64,000 bases of DNA from Hymenobacter tibetensis (GCF_022827545.1 NZ_CP094669.1:3004001-3068000), one strand, 5' to 3'. Positions 27,962-35,752 are shown, counted from the first letter of the stretch. Notes: generated by a model from the letters alone, not told the origin. Program-made: numbers and translations.

Positions 27962-28325
27962 CCCCAAGCCCACCCCCGATCTGAACGCCATTCAGGCCGA
28001 AAAACGTCCTACCCGCCGCGGCGCGCTGCAGGCTGCCGAGCAGGAAAAAGACTGGTTTGAAGAAGACAAACGCAAAGGCAAGCATCGCCGCGACCAGCAA
28101 GCGCGCAATCTGCTGCATTGGGTCCTGTTGGTCCTGCTGGTAGTAGCCGGTATTATCCTGCTAGTGGGTCTGGTTATTCGGGCCTGCCACGTGTTCTTAC
28201 CTCCCGAGCAGTTTTGGCTCAACAAAGAGCAACTGGAGTTCATCGACCATCTTTTCCAGCTAGCTGGCTCCGGCTTCCTGGGTGGTTTAATGACGAGGTA
28301 TTTAACTCGCAACATAGAAGACTAG
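27945..28325 (+). CDS. small membrane protein coupled to the Panacea gene, putative toxin
   Basis: A 126-residue protein from GTG 27945, overlapping the Panacea gene by 17 bp. It has a Pro-rich start, a highly charged segment (about 18-55, with EEDKRKGKHRRDQQ), one strong transmembrane helix (about 58-82) and a C-terminal amphipathic or hydrophobic part with FIDHLFQLAGSGFLGGLMTRYL. I recognise no catalytic motif. By position it is the natural partner of the putative antitoxin, and a membrane-active toxin is a reasonable guess. An alternative is a membrane anchor or signalling partner. Confidence 0.8.
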   Translation: MPTSPNPKPTPDLNAIQAEKRPTRRGALQAAEQEKDWFEEDKRKGKHRRDQQARNLLHWVLLVLLVVAGIILLVGLVIRACHVFLPPEQFWLNKEQLEFIDHLFQLAGSGFLGGLMTRYLTRNIED

Positions 28326-28662
28326 AAACCGGTCCGCAGGCAAGCAGTCATTGACTTCTTATGCTAGAAGCGAGACGAACTTGCCCGCCATGACGAGCCC
28401 CTCCGCTTGCCCTGCTTGCTGCTACCCGCAGCACGTGCCTCTTCTCGCTTAACCTTGTATACCAGGCCTCTTTCAGGCAAGTAGTGCACGAAAATCGATT
28501 ACGGATATCTTCCTATATACTGGACTTTCACTAGGAAGGTATGGGTCAAGGTGGTTAAGTTTGACTGGCGGCAGGAGCCTTACATGGAGTTATCTATCCG
28601 GGAAATTATAGTCCTACTGCACTTCGTTTTATTTGCCGCGCAGATTTCCGGCTATTCGCAGC
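28326..28662. other. intergenic region, no gene seen
   Basis: About 337 bp after the putative toxin. It is AT-richer towards 28550. No terminator with a clear T run and no coding frame was recognised. Confidence 0.45.
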
Positions 28663-29085
28663 ATGAAAACAGAAATACGTAATCCTTTTGGCGCAATATA
28701 CCTTACTGTTGAGTTTCACGAGGCCAGTAACTTAGTGTATAACAATTGGTTTGGTTACCAGACCTACCCTGGTATTATAGCGGGTGCCAACACCAGCCTC
28801 AAAATTATAGTGGAGCATCAGTGCCCTTACCTACTCAACGACAACAGCCTGGTAGTAGGGCCCTGGGACCACGCGCTAGAATGGCTCACCACCGGTTGGG
28901 CCCCACGGGCGGTGAAAGGTGGTTTAACCCATTTCGCTCACGTAGTAAGTCCGGAGTCCTTTGCCGCCTTCTCGGCCCACAACTTACATATGGAAATCAG
29001 CGAAAAGCTGCACATGCGCATCTTCGATAGCGTTATCGAGGGGTTAGAGTGGTTGCGTGCTGCTCAGCGTAAGTTGTCCCATTGA
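28663..29085 (+). CDS. SpoIIAA/STAS-like protein, paralogue 1
   Basis: A 140-residue soluble protein sharing most of its length with the gene at 30117. Both carry YLT-VE/IE near the start, VYNNWxGYQTYxGIIAGA, CPYLLNDN, VxGPWxHAxEWL, WAPRA, GLTHFAHVVSPES and a terminal RMF-helix. The fold resembles SpoIIAA-like STAS domains, as inferred from strand/helix order, not from a search. There is no signal peptide. The role is unknown. It stands alone in an accessory patch of lower GC. Confidence 0.75.
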   Translation: MKTEIRNPFGAIYLTVEFHEASNLVYNNWFGYQTYPGIIAGANTSLKIIVEHQCPYLLNDNSLVVGPWDHALEWLTTGWAPRAVKGGLTHFAHVVSPESFAAFSAHNLHMEISEKLHMRIFDSVIEGLEWLRAAQRKLSH

Positions 29086-29548
29086 GTTCAAATGATTACA
29101 ACCCCACTTGTCCCCTACTACTGCTACTGTTGGCAAGAATATTACTCTGGCATCTTACTTGTACCTGGTTAGCTCAACCTCATACATAATTCCTGCTATC
29201 TATCTATTTCTCAATTCAACAGGTAAAGCCCCGGTTCCTTTCATTATCATTCTAGTGTCTGCGCTATTTTAGGATCTATTGTAGCGGTACGCTTACAGCT
29301 TACAGCTTGCAGCAGGCAATACATAACAAAGGTGCCGTTACTGCTGCATGCAGTAGGCATAACTATTTTGTGCTTCTACTCTTTTCTTACCCTATTTCAC
29401 AGCGCCACCTAATACTCCTGTGTATCCTAGCCTTTCTGACCTTGAACCTAGGCAACATGGTTTTCCTATTCAGAGTCTGCAGATGGCCGGACACAACCGG
29501 CTGAACTACCGAACTATCCTTCTACCCTTCACTTATTTCTTGTTAGAT
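29086..29548. other. intergenic region, no gene seen
   Basis: About 460 bp of AT-richer sequence between the first SpoIIAA-like gene and a lipoprotein gene. Short frames were checked on both strands and none has recognisable features. The lipoprotein frame is open back to 29420 but reads non-coding before ATG 29549. Confidence 0.45.
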
Positions 29549-29962
29549 ATGCTTCGTCTTTTACCACTCCTCACCCTATGCCTACTCTTATTTGCCACGG
29601 CCTGTGAAAAGGATAACGTAGCAGAACCTCCTTTAGAAGGGCGTTGGAATCACAAAAGCATGATGGTCTACGTTTGTGATAAGCAGGGCAACGCGTTGGA
29701 GACTCATCCTGGCATATCGCCCACTCCCTACTACCTGGTACTGACTTCCTCAACACAGGAGCGCTTCGACTTACCCGGTGATGTACCGCGGGGCTCGACG
29801 ACGTTCACTCGCCAAGACAACCAGCTTACCTTTGCCGACGGCCGCCAGCTATTTATCGTGGAACTAACGTCCCGGCGGCTGACGCTGCATGATAAGAACG
29901 GCGGTCCTTCGCTCATCACTCCAGGCGACCATATGGAAGTGGATTATATCTACGAACGATGA
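29549..29962 (+). CDS. small lipoprotein, possibly lipocalin-like
   Basis: A 137-residue protein with a lipoprotein signal (MLRLLPLLTLCLLLFATAC, Cys 19, then EKD). The mature part is strand-rich: LEGRWNHKSMMVYVCDKQGN, YYLVLTSSTQERFDLPG, FTRQDNQLTFADGR and LTLHDKNGG. A G-x-W motif after the start and alternating strands fit lipocalin-like lipoproteins of Bacteroidota. The function is unknown. It lies between the two paralogous SpoIIAA-like genes. Confidence 0.8.
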   Translation: MLRLLPLLTLCLLLFATACEKDNVAEPPLEGRWNHKSMMVYVCDKQGNALETHPGISPTPYYLVLTSSTQERFDLPGDVPRGSTTFTRQDNQLTFADGRQLFIVELTSRRLTLHDKNGGPSLITPGDHMEVDYIYER

Positions 29963-30116
29963 GGGAAATATGCCCTTTGTGGTCCTCTCAACATCAAAAT
30001 CAGGCTCATCTTACTTCTTGTCTTGTGAGCAGCCGCAACAAACTGGCTGCTCTGCCTCTGACTAAAGCCTCTCTTACTGTTCCTATGCGAACCCACCCCC
30101 ATCATAACCTCTCAGC

Positions 30117-30542
30117 ATGCCCATAGAACTAACAAACGGGTTCGGTAAGGTCTATCTCACCATTGAGCACGATGCCGCCAACCAGTGGGTCTACAACAAC
30201 TGGATTGGCTATCAGACCTACATCGGCATTATTGCTGGCGCCGATGCCTGCCTGCACCCCCTAGGCGAAAACCGCTGCCCCTACCTACTCAACGACAACC
30301 GCCAGGTTATCGGCCCCTGGAACCACGCCGTGGAATGGCTAGCCACCGACTGGGCCCCGCGGGCCAGCCGGCAGGGCCTTACCCACTTCGCCCACGTCGT
30401 TAGTCCCGAGTCACTGGCCGCTACGTCAGCCGAGGCAATGTACCTCGGCATCAACGGCCAGATTCAGATGCGCATGTTCTCGGAAATAGACGAGGCCCAG
30501 GCGTGGCTGCGCGAAGCCCAAAAACATGCCACTACCCCCTGA
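30117..30542 (+). CDS. SpoIIAA/STAS-like protein, paralogue 2
   Basis: A 141-residue soluble protein, clearly paralogous to the gene at 28663: ITIEHD-type start, VYNNWIGYQTYIGIIAGADA, CPYLLNDNRQVIGPW, EWLATDWAPRAS, GLTHFAHVVSPESLA and a C-terminal FSEIDEAQAWLREAQ helix. Identity is high through the middle and drops at both ends. The duplicated pair with a lipoprotein gene between them suggests local duplication or repeated acquisition. The function is unknown. Confidence 0.78.
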   Translation: MPIELTNGFGKVYLTIEHDAANQWVYNNWIGYQTYIGIIAGADACLHPLGENRCPYLLNDNRQVIGPWNHAVEWLATDWAPRASRQGLTHFAHVVSPESLAATSAEAMYLGINGQIQMRMFSEIDEAQAWLREAQKHATTP

Positions 30543-30704
30543 TGCTATAGCCGCTCACGAGGCGGGTGTTGCAGAGAGGGAGTGTAACTGGCTGAGTTGA
30601 GTTAAGCAAATTAGCCGCCTGCTTTCGGAACAACCCATTTTACAATATTAAATAGGGGAGCCGCTTGGGGCTTCTGCATTCTACAGTAGCTTAACAGAGA
30701 AACA

Positions 30705-30786
30705 GAAAAGGCCTTCTGCGTATTGCAGAAGGCCTTTTTGCTAGAACCCGAAAATTCAGGCAACAAAAAGTCGCCCCCACCCGGAA
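30705..30786. repeat. 82-bp direct repeat, copy A
   Basis: This segment (hairpin plus AAAATTCAGGCAACAAAAA and CGCCCCCACCCGGAA) is nearly identical to 35670-35752. Only a few substitutions separate them. Copy A stops short of the second hairpin found after copy B. Confidence 0.85.
30706..30739. terminator. terminator hairpin, copy A of a duplicated segment
   Basis: AAAAGGCCTTCTGC (30706-30719) pairs perfectly with GCAGAAGGCCTTTT (30725-30738) with loop GTATT. The same hairpin and loop recur at 35671-35703. Confidence 0.85.
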
Positions 30787-31014
30787 GCATTATGCTTACT
30801 AGAAAGTGTCTTTCTAGCATGTGAAAGCACTTTTCCAAAAATGGGGCAAATTCGGGGGCGAACTACAACAACTAAGCCGTCGCCTCTTCTTTTGCTCATC
30901 CTTCTTGGGTAGCTGCTAGCTTGTAGCCTGAAGAGACGTTTTTTTGCCGCACCCAGTGCAACTTTTTCTCGAGGCTGAGGCTCTCACTAGTACACCCTCA
31001 ATCTCGTCTTTGCC

Positions 31015-31449
31015 ATGAAAAAAGTACTCTTGCTTTCCCTCTCTCTGGCTTCGCTCGTCTCTTGCCAAAAAGAAGACTCGGCAGAATTTAAAGTCGGTGC
31101 TTACCCCCAAACGTGGCAGTTGGTCAAATCCACGTCATCCTGGACGAACACCGTCGTGACGGGAGCTAACCTGCCTTACCAAGAAAAGTACGTCTTCCAG
31201 GCTGACAGCACCTTCACCAAAACGCGCCAGGAAGGGGATCAGACCACGGAGGCTAGCGGCACGTTTTCTGTGCGCACCTTTTCGGATGGTCAGTATGCGA
31301 CCCTCACCTATCCCGAGGCCAGCAACCTCATTGGCTCTTGCACCACCATATCGTTGAAAGAGCACCTCGCTCTCAAATCCAATGATACTATTCGGAATAC
31401 GTGGGAAGCCTGTGATGGTCCTCGACTCGAATATAAGAGAGTGAACTAG
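31015..31449 (+). CDS. small lipoprotein, lipocalin-like
   Basis: A 144-residue protein with lipoprotein signal MKKVLLLSLSLASLVSC (Cys 17) and then QKED. The mature part reads TWQLVKSTSSWTN, YQEKYVFQADSTFTKTR, ASGTFSVRTFSDGQY and a Cys pair in the last 45 residues. A W-x-L strand near the start and repeated strands are typical of the lipocalin-like lipoproteins of Bacteroidota. The function is unknown. It precedes a terminator and an inverted-repeat element. Confidence 0.82.
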   Translation: MKKVLLLSLSLASLVSCQKEDSAEFKVGAYPQTWQLVKSTSSWTNTVVTGANLPYQEKYVFQADSTFTKTRQEGDQTTEASGTFSVRTFSDGQYATLTYPEASNLIGSCTTISLKEHLALKSNDTIRNTWEACDGPRLEYKRVN

Positions 31450-31571
31450 GATTACGCGTGGCACAAGCGGCTGGGTAAAATACATGGTGAAACAAGCGCC
31501 GAACAACGTTAAACGAGGCTTGAACAGTTCTTATTCATTACCCTATTCATACCGATTCCTAGCGTGACCAC

Positions 31572-31606
31572 AAAAAAGGCCCTAGCGCATTGCTAAGGGC
31601 TTTTTT
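31572..31606. terminator. terminator after the 144-residue lipoprotein
   Basis: AAAAAAGGCCCTAGC (31572-31586) pairs with GCTAAGGGCTTTTTT (31592-31606) with one or two mismatches, a 5-nt loop and A/T runs on both sides, so it can act in both directions. Confidence 0.8.
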
Positions 31607-31668
31607 ATTCTTTGTGCGGCAGATTGCGGGGCAGTTTTTGTTGAATGCTGTCACTTCGTATAACCTCA

Positions 31669-31795
31669 GTGGCTGTTGCAAAAGCCTGGCACGCAGAAAA
31701 AGGCTACGTAAACAGCCGATTTCTGCCCACTGAACAGCTAATACTCTTTTATTTCTAGGCCACGATGTAGGAGTAGTGACTTTTGCAACAGCCAC
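31669..31795. mobile_element. 127-bp MITE-like element with 16-bp terminal inverted repeats
   Basis: GTGGCTGTTGCAAAAG (31669-31684) is exactly inverted at 31780-31795. The GGCTGTTGCAAAA end is of the kind seen at termini of IS5/IS6-like insertion sequences. The 95-bp interior has no open frame for a transposase. No target-site duplication is obvious. The best reading is a MITE or an internally deleted IS remnant. Confidence 0.65.
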
Positions 31796-31876
31796 GTTAG
31801 ATATTGGACTAGCCCTGAAAGAGTGGCGGTTTGAATGTTGCTTAAGTTAGAGACTAATTACATCATTTTATAAATA

Positions 31877-32095
31877 CTACATTCCGGGTGGATCCATGGG
31901 GTAATAAGCCATGAAGAAGAACCCAAGAAGGGCCACTAACATTACAAGGCCGATGAGCAGCGTAAGCCCCAGTAAAAGTATTGAGCCAATAGTCCAAGAA
32001 CTGTGTCTATATAGGCGATAGCATAACACTAGACTAGCTACACTATAAAGCCCGATCGGTGTAACAAGGAAGAACAGAAAGTCTCGTTCCAGCAT
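31877..32095 (-). CDS. small two-helix membrane protein
   Basis: A 72-residue protein with two hydrophobic helices, about 5-25 (LFFLVTPIGLYSVASLVLCY) and 35-65 (IGSILLLGLTLLIGLVMLVALLGFF), separated by RLYRHSSW, and a short Pro/Met tail. No family is recognised. Hydrophobicity over nearly the whole length argues for a real coding frame. It stands alone beside the MITE-like element. Confidence 0.6.
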   Translation of the reverse strand: MLERDFLFFLVTPIGLYSVASLVLCYRLYRHSSWTIGSILLLGLTLLIGLVMLVALLGFFFMAYYPMDPPGM

Positions 32096-32339
32096 CTATA
32101 ATGAATCAGACGTGCGCTTCTTGATAAGATACGACTCGCTGGCTCTGGGTTTATTAACCGTCCTACATACGCATTCCTGTAATACGTTCTAACACGATGA
32201 AGATAGCAGCTTAAGCCCGTAACGGTTGTTGAACGGTCTTCCAGTAGGTCCTCCTACCTGTTTGCCATTTTACAAAGTGTCTATATATAATGTCATGTTC
32301 ATATGGCTACTAAAACCGCTGTCCTAGTTGACCTTCTTA

Positions 32340-32660
32340 TACGTTTCGTACTCCTAGTCGAAATCGAATAATTGCTGCACCACCTGTTGCTCACTTGTCC
32401 ATCCGCTCATTCTGCCGGCGTTGCTCTTCGAGCAGTTACTGCAGCAATTGCACCGACTGGCCCAAACTGGTTACTCCAACCCTCGACATAGCCGCGCAGG
32501 CGTTTGTTCTCCAGCCACTCCTCGACCTGTATTCCTTTGGGGGTAGGCGCGCATTCACTCCGGAATCATGTACTCGCTCTCATGCACGAGGCCTGCAACA
32601 GCGAAGCCTTCCTAATCCAGCAGCTTACCGTTGCCCGACACCGTCAACCGGTTCAAGTCC
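32340..32660 (-). pseudogene. decayed remnant resembling a phage tail tape-measure C-terminus
   Basis: Read leftward with stops and frame changes allowed, the segment yields GLVHESEYMIPE, a TGA where Trp is expected, MRAYP, a frameshift, GIQVEEWLENKRLRGYVEG and then LLEEQRRQNERMDK. The order GxVHxxEYxxPxxM followed by a Leu/Arg-rich RGY helix and a terminal coiled coil is what I recall from Bacteroidota prophage tail tape-measure proteins. At least two stops and two frameshifts are needed, so it is not expressed as one protein. Confidence 0.4.
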
Positions 32661-32715
32661 AACCAACATCGAATTCGGTGGTATCTCTAGGACTTGGATA
32701 ATAGTCAGCTACCAG

Positions 32716-33486
32716 ATGAGTTTCAGTTCAGCCAGATACATCAGACTATCCTCTATATTTCATTTATCTTGTTTTCCATCTTACCTATCTCTTCTATCGT
32801 ATCCCGTGCACATCACATTGCTATGCTGCTTGGCAGCCTGTATAGTCCCGCTAGCCAGCCAAGCGCAGGACATTGCTCCTACCACTTACCACCCCTTCTA
32901 TGTAGGAGTGGGAGCTAATCTGGGCTCTTATTATCTAAGGTGGGGAGGAGGGTATATCCGCGAGCCTTTTAGCTTCTCCCCGTCCCTGGCTGTTGGCATT
33001 GCAATAAAACCTGACTGGGCGCTGCAGGCAAGAGTTACGGCGTACGAACAGAGCCGTAGCAGCAACTACTCCTATGTTGGCAGCGGCCTTGACCCCAGAA
33101 AAGGAAAAACAACATATGTTGCCACCACCTACCGTAACCGAATTGTAGTGGTGCCTCTGCTCCTGCGCTCTACCTTGACGCGGGATGTAACGCGGCGCTT
33201 ACAAGTGGATGTGCTGCTGGGCGTTACGTTAATCAGCACTAGAATACGTAGTTCTGGAGTATCAAAAGACAGCGTCGATACTGTAATCTTATCCTCTAGT
33301 GAGAACTCTTCTGCCTTGAATAAACCCCTAACCTTTGGAGCGGGCCTGCGCTACAAGCTAACCTCAAACGTAGAACTAGCCACTGAAGTGCTATCCAGTC
33401 TTCATTATGCTTTTCTCGGTTTTCAGCCGAACGCCAATATGCAATTGGAGTTGCGTTACCGTTTCGGCCCCTTAAAGAAAAGTTAG
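32716..33486 (+). CDS. outer-membrane beta-barrel protein
   Basis: A protein of 256 residues from ATG 32716 with a hydrophobic segment ending in PLASQAQ that looks like a signal peptide. GTG 32806 is an alternative start giving a signal of 21 residues. The mature part alternates aromatic strands: PFYVGVGANLGSYYLRWGGGY, SPSLAVGIAIKPDWALQARV, RNRIVVVPLLLRSTLT, LQVDVLLGVTLIS, FGAGLRYKL and a terminal LELRYRFG. It matches the outer membrane beta-barrel (OmpW/porin-like) proteins of Bacteroidota. The function is unknown. Its stop overlaps a decayed minus-strand fragment. Confidence 0.78.
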   Translation: MSFSSARYIRLSSIFHLSCFPSYLSLLSYPVHITLLCCLAACIVPLASQAQDIAPTTYHPFYVGVGANLGSYYLRWGGGYIREPFSFSPSLAVGIAIKPDWALQARVTAYEQSRSSNYSYVGSGLDPRKGKTTYVATTYRNRIVVVPLLLRSTLTRDVTRRLQVDVLLGVTLISTRIRSSGVSKDSVDTVILSSSENSSALNKPLTFGAGLRYKLTSNVELATEVLSSLHYAFLGFQPNANMQLELRYRFGPLKKS

Positions 33487-33590
33487 ACTACCCGCAGGTT
33501 ACTATAGTCGGGTGTGGTATTGATAACGTCCGTATCGCAGCTGAGTAGGTGCAAGTTCACGTTGTCGGTGAAGTGGGTAACATAAGCAGA
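33483..33590 (-). pseudogene. 36-residue C-terminal gene fragment (related to 34844-34950)
   Basis: The minus strand reads AYVTHFTDNVNLHLLSCDTD and then VINTTPDYSNLRVV before a stop. About 20 of 29 residues match the end of the fragment at 34844 (FTDNLDLHMLSCGTDVIN). Upstream the frame hits a stop within 20 bp, so only the 3' end is left. The family is not recognised. Confidence 0.6.
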
Positions 33591-33613
33591 GAGCATTTTA
33601 CTATTTTGCTTCT

Positions 33614-34171
33614 ATGAAGCTTCCCCTAAGCCTGCGGGCTACTCCAGTTTCCGTAGTACCACTACTGGAAACGCCTGACTTGCTACTCCGAGGTCCCCAC
33701 CCCAACGACTTGGCCGATGCCGTGACCATGCACGCTGAGCCTGCCTTTTACCGCTTCCTAGGCAACAAGCCCCACTCCCACGAGGAGGTATGGCGCCGTC
33801 TACTGGGTCAGCTCGGTCACTGGGCCATGCTGGGGTATGGTTCGTGGGCTATTGAAGAGAAGATCACCGGCCGCTATATCGGCACTATTGGGTTCTTCGA
33901 CTTTCAGCGTGAACTCACGCCCTCCATCAGCGGCACGCCCGAGGCCGGCTGGGTGCTGACGCCACGCGTGCACGGCAAAGGATACGCTAGTCAGGCATTG
34001 CAAGCTGCACTGCATTGGGCTGATACGCACCTTGGCGCCGAGCGCATCACGTGCATTATCGACCCAGGTAACGCGGCCTCTCTGCGCCTAGCTGGCAAAT
34101 TCAACTTCCAGGAAGTTGCCCGTACCACCTACCATAATGATCCAATAGTCTTGCTGGAGCGACGCCGTTGA
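33614..34171 (+). CDS. GNAT-family N-acetyltransferase (RimJ/RimL-like)
   Basis: A 185-residue acetyltransferase. LLETPDLLLRGPHPNDLADA is the usual opening of ribosomal-protein/antibiotic-type GNATs (Acetyltransf_3). Motif A is RVHGKGYASQALQAALHWA with the acetyl-CoA-binding G-x-G-x-A pattern, followed by ITCIIDPGNAASLRLAGKFNFQEV. The substrate is not predictable. It is a lone gene between two related decayed fragments. Confidence 0.92.
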   Translation: MKLPLSLRATPVSVVPLLETPDLLLRGPHPNDLADAVTMHAEPAFYRFLGNKPHSHEEVWRRLLGQLGHWAMLGYGSWAIEEKITGRYIGTIGFFDFQRELTPSISGTPEAGWVLTPRVHGKGYASQALQAALHWADTHLGAERITCIIDPGNAASLRLAGKFNFQEVARTTYHNDPIVLLERRR

Positions 34172-34294
34172 GTTCACCTAGGTAAGCCTTGGCAGGTTGC
34201 TATAGCCGGGGAGAATGCAACCTTGCGCGGCCCCTGTGACTCCTACCTCCAACAACTTGTGTTACGACCTATTCCACGCTTTTACTCCAACCAC

Positions 34295-34765
34295 ATGAAT
34301 CGCATTATCCGCTTGACCCTATTCGTGCTTAGCCCCCTGCTTTGCTGCTTCCAATGCGAAAAGGAGTCACCTTATGTAGCATGTGCCCCGGAAGAAATAC
34401 AAGCCGTGACCACCCAGGAAATAGCCCCCGTTCACTTCACTCCGCAAGCCAATACACGACTAGAGACCAGGGCTTTTCAGGTAAATTCTCTAGCGGAACT
34501 AACTGCTATTGTTCCGGCCGACCAATTACAAGGGCTGAACATTGATTTCGCTCTTTATACGCTGGTTGGGGGCGTGTCCCACCGCTCGGGCGGGATCAGC
34601 GTGACCTCGCAACAGGTAACGCAGGACTGTCGGGATGGGTACACGTATTCTGCTCGCTTAGCAGACAGTCCTACGTTAAGCCCAACCAATCTCTTATTCG
34701 GAGTCCTGATTCCGAAGCTGCCGAAAGGAACCATGATTTCGTACGAGCTCCAAGCTTACGAATAA
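34295..34765 (+). CDS. exported hypothetical protein, possible lipoprotein
   Basis: A 156-residue protein with a hydrophobic signal, MNRIIRLTLFVLSPLLCCFQC, and then EKES, a context similar to Bacteroidota lipoproteins though the lipobox is poor. The mature part has strands ARAFQVNSLAEL, DFALYTLVGGVSHRSGGI and ISYELQAYE and three further cysteines (ACAPEE, QDCRDG). No family is recognised. ATG 34295 is preferred over the longer frame from 34223 because the signal begins there. It is followed by a long hairpin terminator. Confidence 0.7.
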   Translation: MNRIIRLTLFVLSPLLCCFQCEKESPYVACAPEEIQAVTTQEIAPVHFTPQANTRLETRAFQVNSLAELTAIVPADQLQGLNIDFALYTLVGGVSHRSGGISVTSQQVTQDCRDGYTYSARLADSPTLSPTNLLFGVLIPKLPKGTMISYELQAYE

Positions 34766-34777
34766 TCAGTTGCTGAA

Positions 34778-34829
34778 CACCTAATAAAAGGGCCCTCGTG
34801 CGGATTGCACAGGGCCTTTTTATTAGGTG
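34778..34829. terminator. long hairpin terminator
   Basis: CACCTAATAAAAGGGCCCT (34778-34796) and CGTGC pair with GCAC and AGGGCCTTTTTATTAGGTG (34811-34829), a stem of over 20 bp around GGATT. It closes the exported-protein gene. Confidence 0.85.
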
Positions 34830-34843
34830 CTTTAAGACCAGCA

Positions 34844-35253
34844 TTACACGACGAGTAGGCCACTGTAGTCGATACTGGCGTTGATGACGTCAGTGCCACA
34901 GGAGAGCATATGTAGGTCCAGGTTGTCTGTGAACTGGATGTATGGTGCGCCGGAAAGTTCTTGTTACGCTCACTAACCTTCACTTTCATAATACGGCCTT
35001 TATTATCCTGGCTTACCGGAGCCAGCAGCATGTCTTGTACCACATCCTTGCAGTTCACCTTGTTGAAGAGCATCCTCAACAGCTCAGGGTCCCGCTCGGC
35101 CAGCAGAGCCTGGGCGAGCTGATAGCGTGTAGAGTGGTCAGGGATACGCCCCAGGGCAAAGAGACGCAAACGCCAGCCCCCGAGCCCGCAGGCCCCATAC
35201 GAACTGCTCGTTGAGGGTATAAGCACTATCCGGCTATCGGGCATTACCATTCC
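34844..35253 (-). pseudogene. frameshifted gene remnant, family not recognised
   Basis: From ATG at about 35250 the frame reads MPDSRIVLIPSTSSSYG, then YQLAQALLAERDPELLRMLF, NKVNCKDVVQDMLLAPVSQD and KVSERNKNF. A one-base shift near 34949 then gives GAPYIQFTDNLDLHMLSCGT and DVINASIDYSGLLVV before a stop at 34844. Restoring the frame gives about 135 residues. Its end is homologous to the fragment at 33483. It starts next to the stop of another decayed frame, as in a compact operon. Confidence 0.55.
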
Positions 35254-35640
35254 TCATCACTAAGAAACTCCACTTCCTTTTTCAGGTGAGGCGCATAGTA
35301 GCGACAGAACTCATCCAAGAGGTCGTCGATTGAGGCGGGATACTTGACGTAGAGCCCCTTTAGGAATCCGTATTCGCGCTTGTCCACGTGGGGCTATCGG
35401 CAGGAGTTCTTCAGGAATCTGATACTCAGGGAGGCCGAAGCCGATGAGCGCCACTAGATGCTCTAAGTTCATCACGCGGCCGATGCACACGTTGTTGCGC
35501 ATAGTGGTAGTCGCCTCGTAAACCGCGCGCATGGCGGTATCGATGGCGCTAATGGGCAGGTCCTATCCCGAAATTTCAGCGCTTTGCTGCTCCCAAGGTG
35601 TACGTAGGATGATACCTTGACGGCCTCGGAAATGCGCGCC
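35250..35640 (-). pseudogene. decayed gene remnant upstream of 34844
   Basis: The minus strand reads RQGIILRTPWEQQSAEISG, a stop, DLPISAIDTAMRAVYEATTT, MRNNVCIGRVMNLEHLVALI, YQIPEELLPIA, a frameshift near 35393, and then KREYGFLKGLYVKYPASIDD and HLKKEVEFLSDEEW with a stop. It is acidic at the end and overlaps the next frame's start, as in phage gene clusters. At least one stop and one frameshift break it. The family is not recognised. Confidence 0.5.
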
Positions 35641-35669
35641 TAGGTTCTGTAACCTAGCGTGGCTTAATA

Positions 35670-35752
35670 GAAAAGGCCTTCTGCGTATTGCAGAAGGCCT
35701 TTTTACTAGGACCTAAAATTCAGGCAACAAAAAAAGCCGCCCCCACCCGGAA
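35670..35752. repeat. 82-bp direct repeat, copy B
   Basis: Nearly identical to 30705-30786. It contains the terminator hairpin AAAAGGCCTTCTGC (35671-35684) / GCAGAAGGCCTTTT (35690-35703). Copy B lies directly downstream of glnA and is therefore probably the original. Confidence 0.85.

Noticed and set aside
30611..30838. 75-codon minus-strand frame
   Set aside because: It runs through the duplicated terminator segment, so it is not a plausible gene.
31450..31512. Plus-strand frame WHKRLGKIHGETSAEQR after the lipoprotein, looking like a protein C-terminus
   Set aside because: Too short to assign, with no start and no match. It may be a transposase or other fragment but this cannot be supported.
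32650..32660. GGTTCAAGTCC, like a tRNA T-loop
   Set aside because: The flanks do not form a 5-bp T-stem and no anticodon or acceptor arms can be drawn. It lies within a decayed coding segment.
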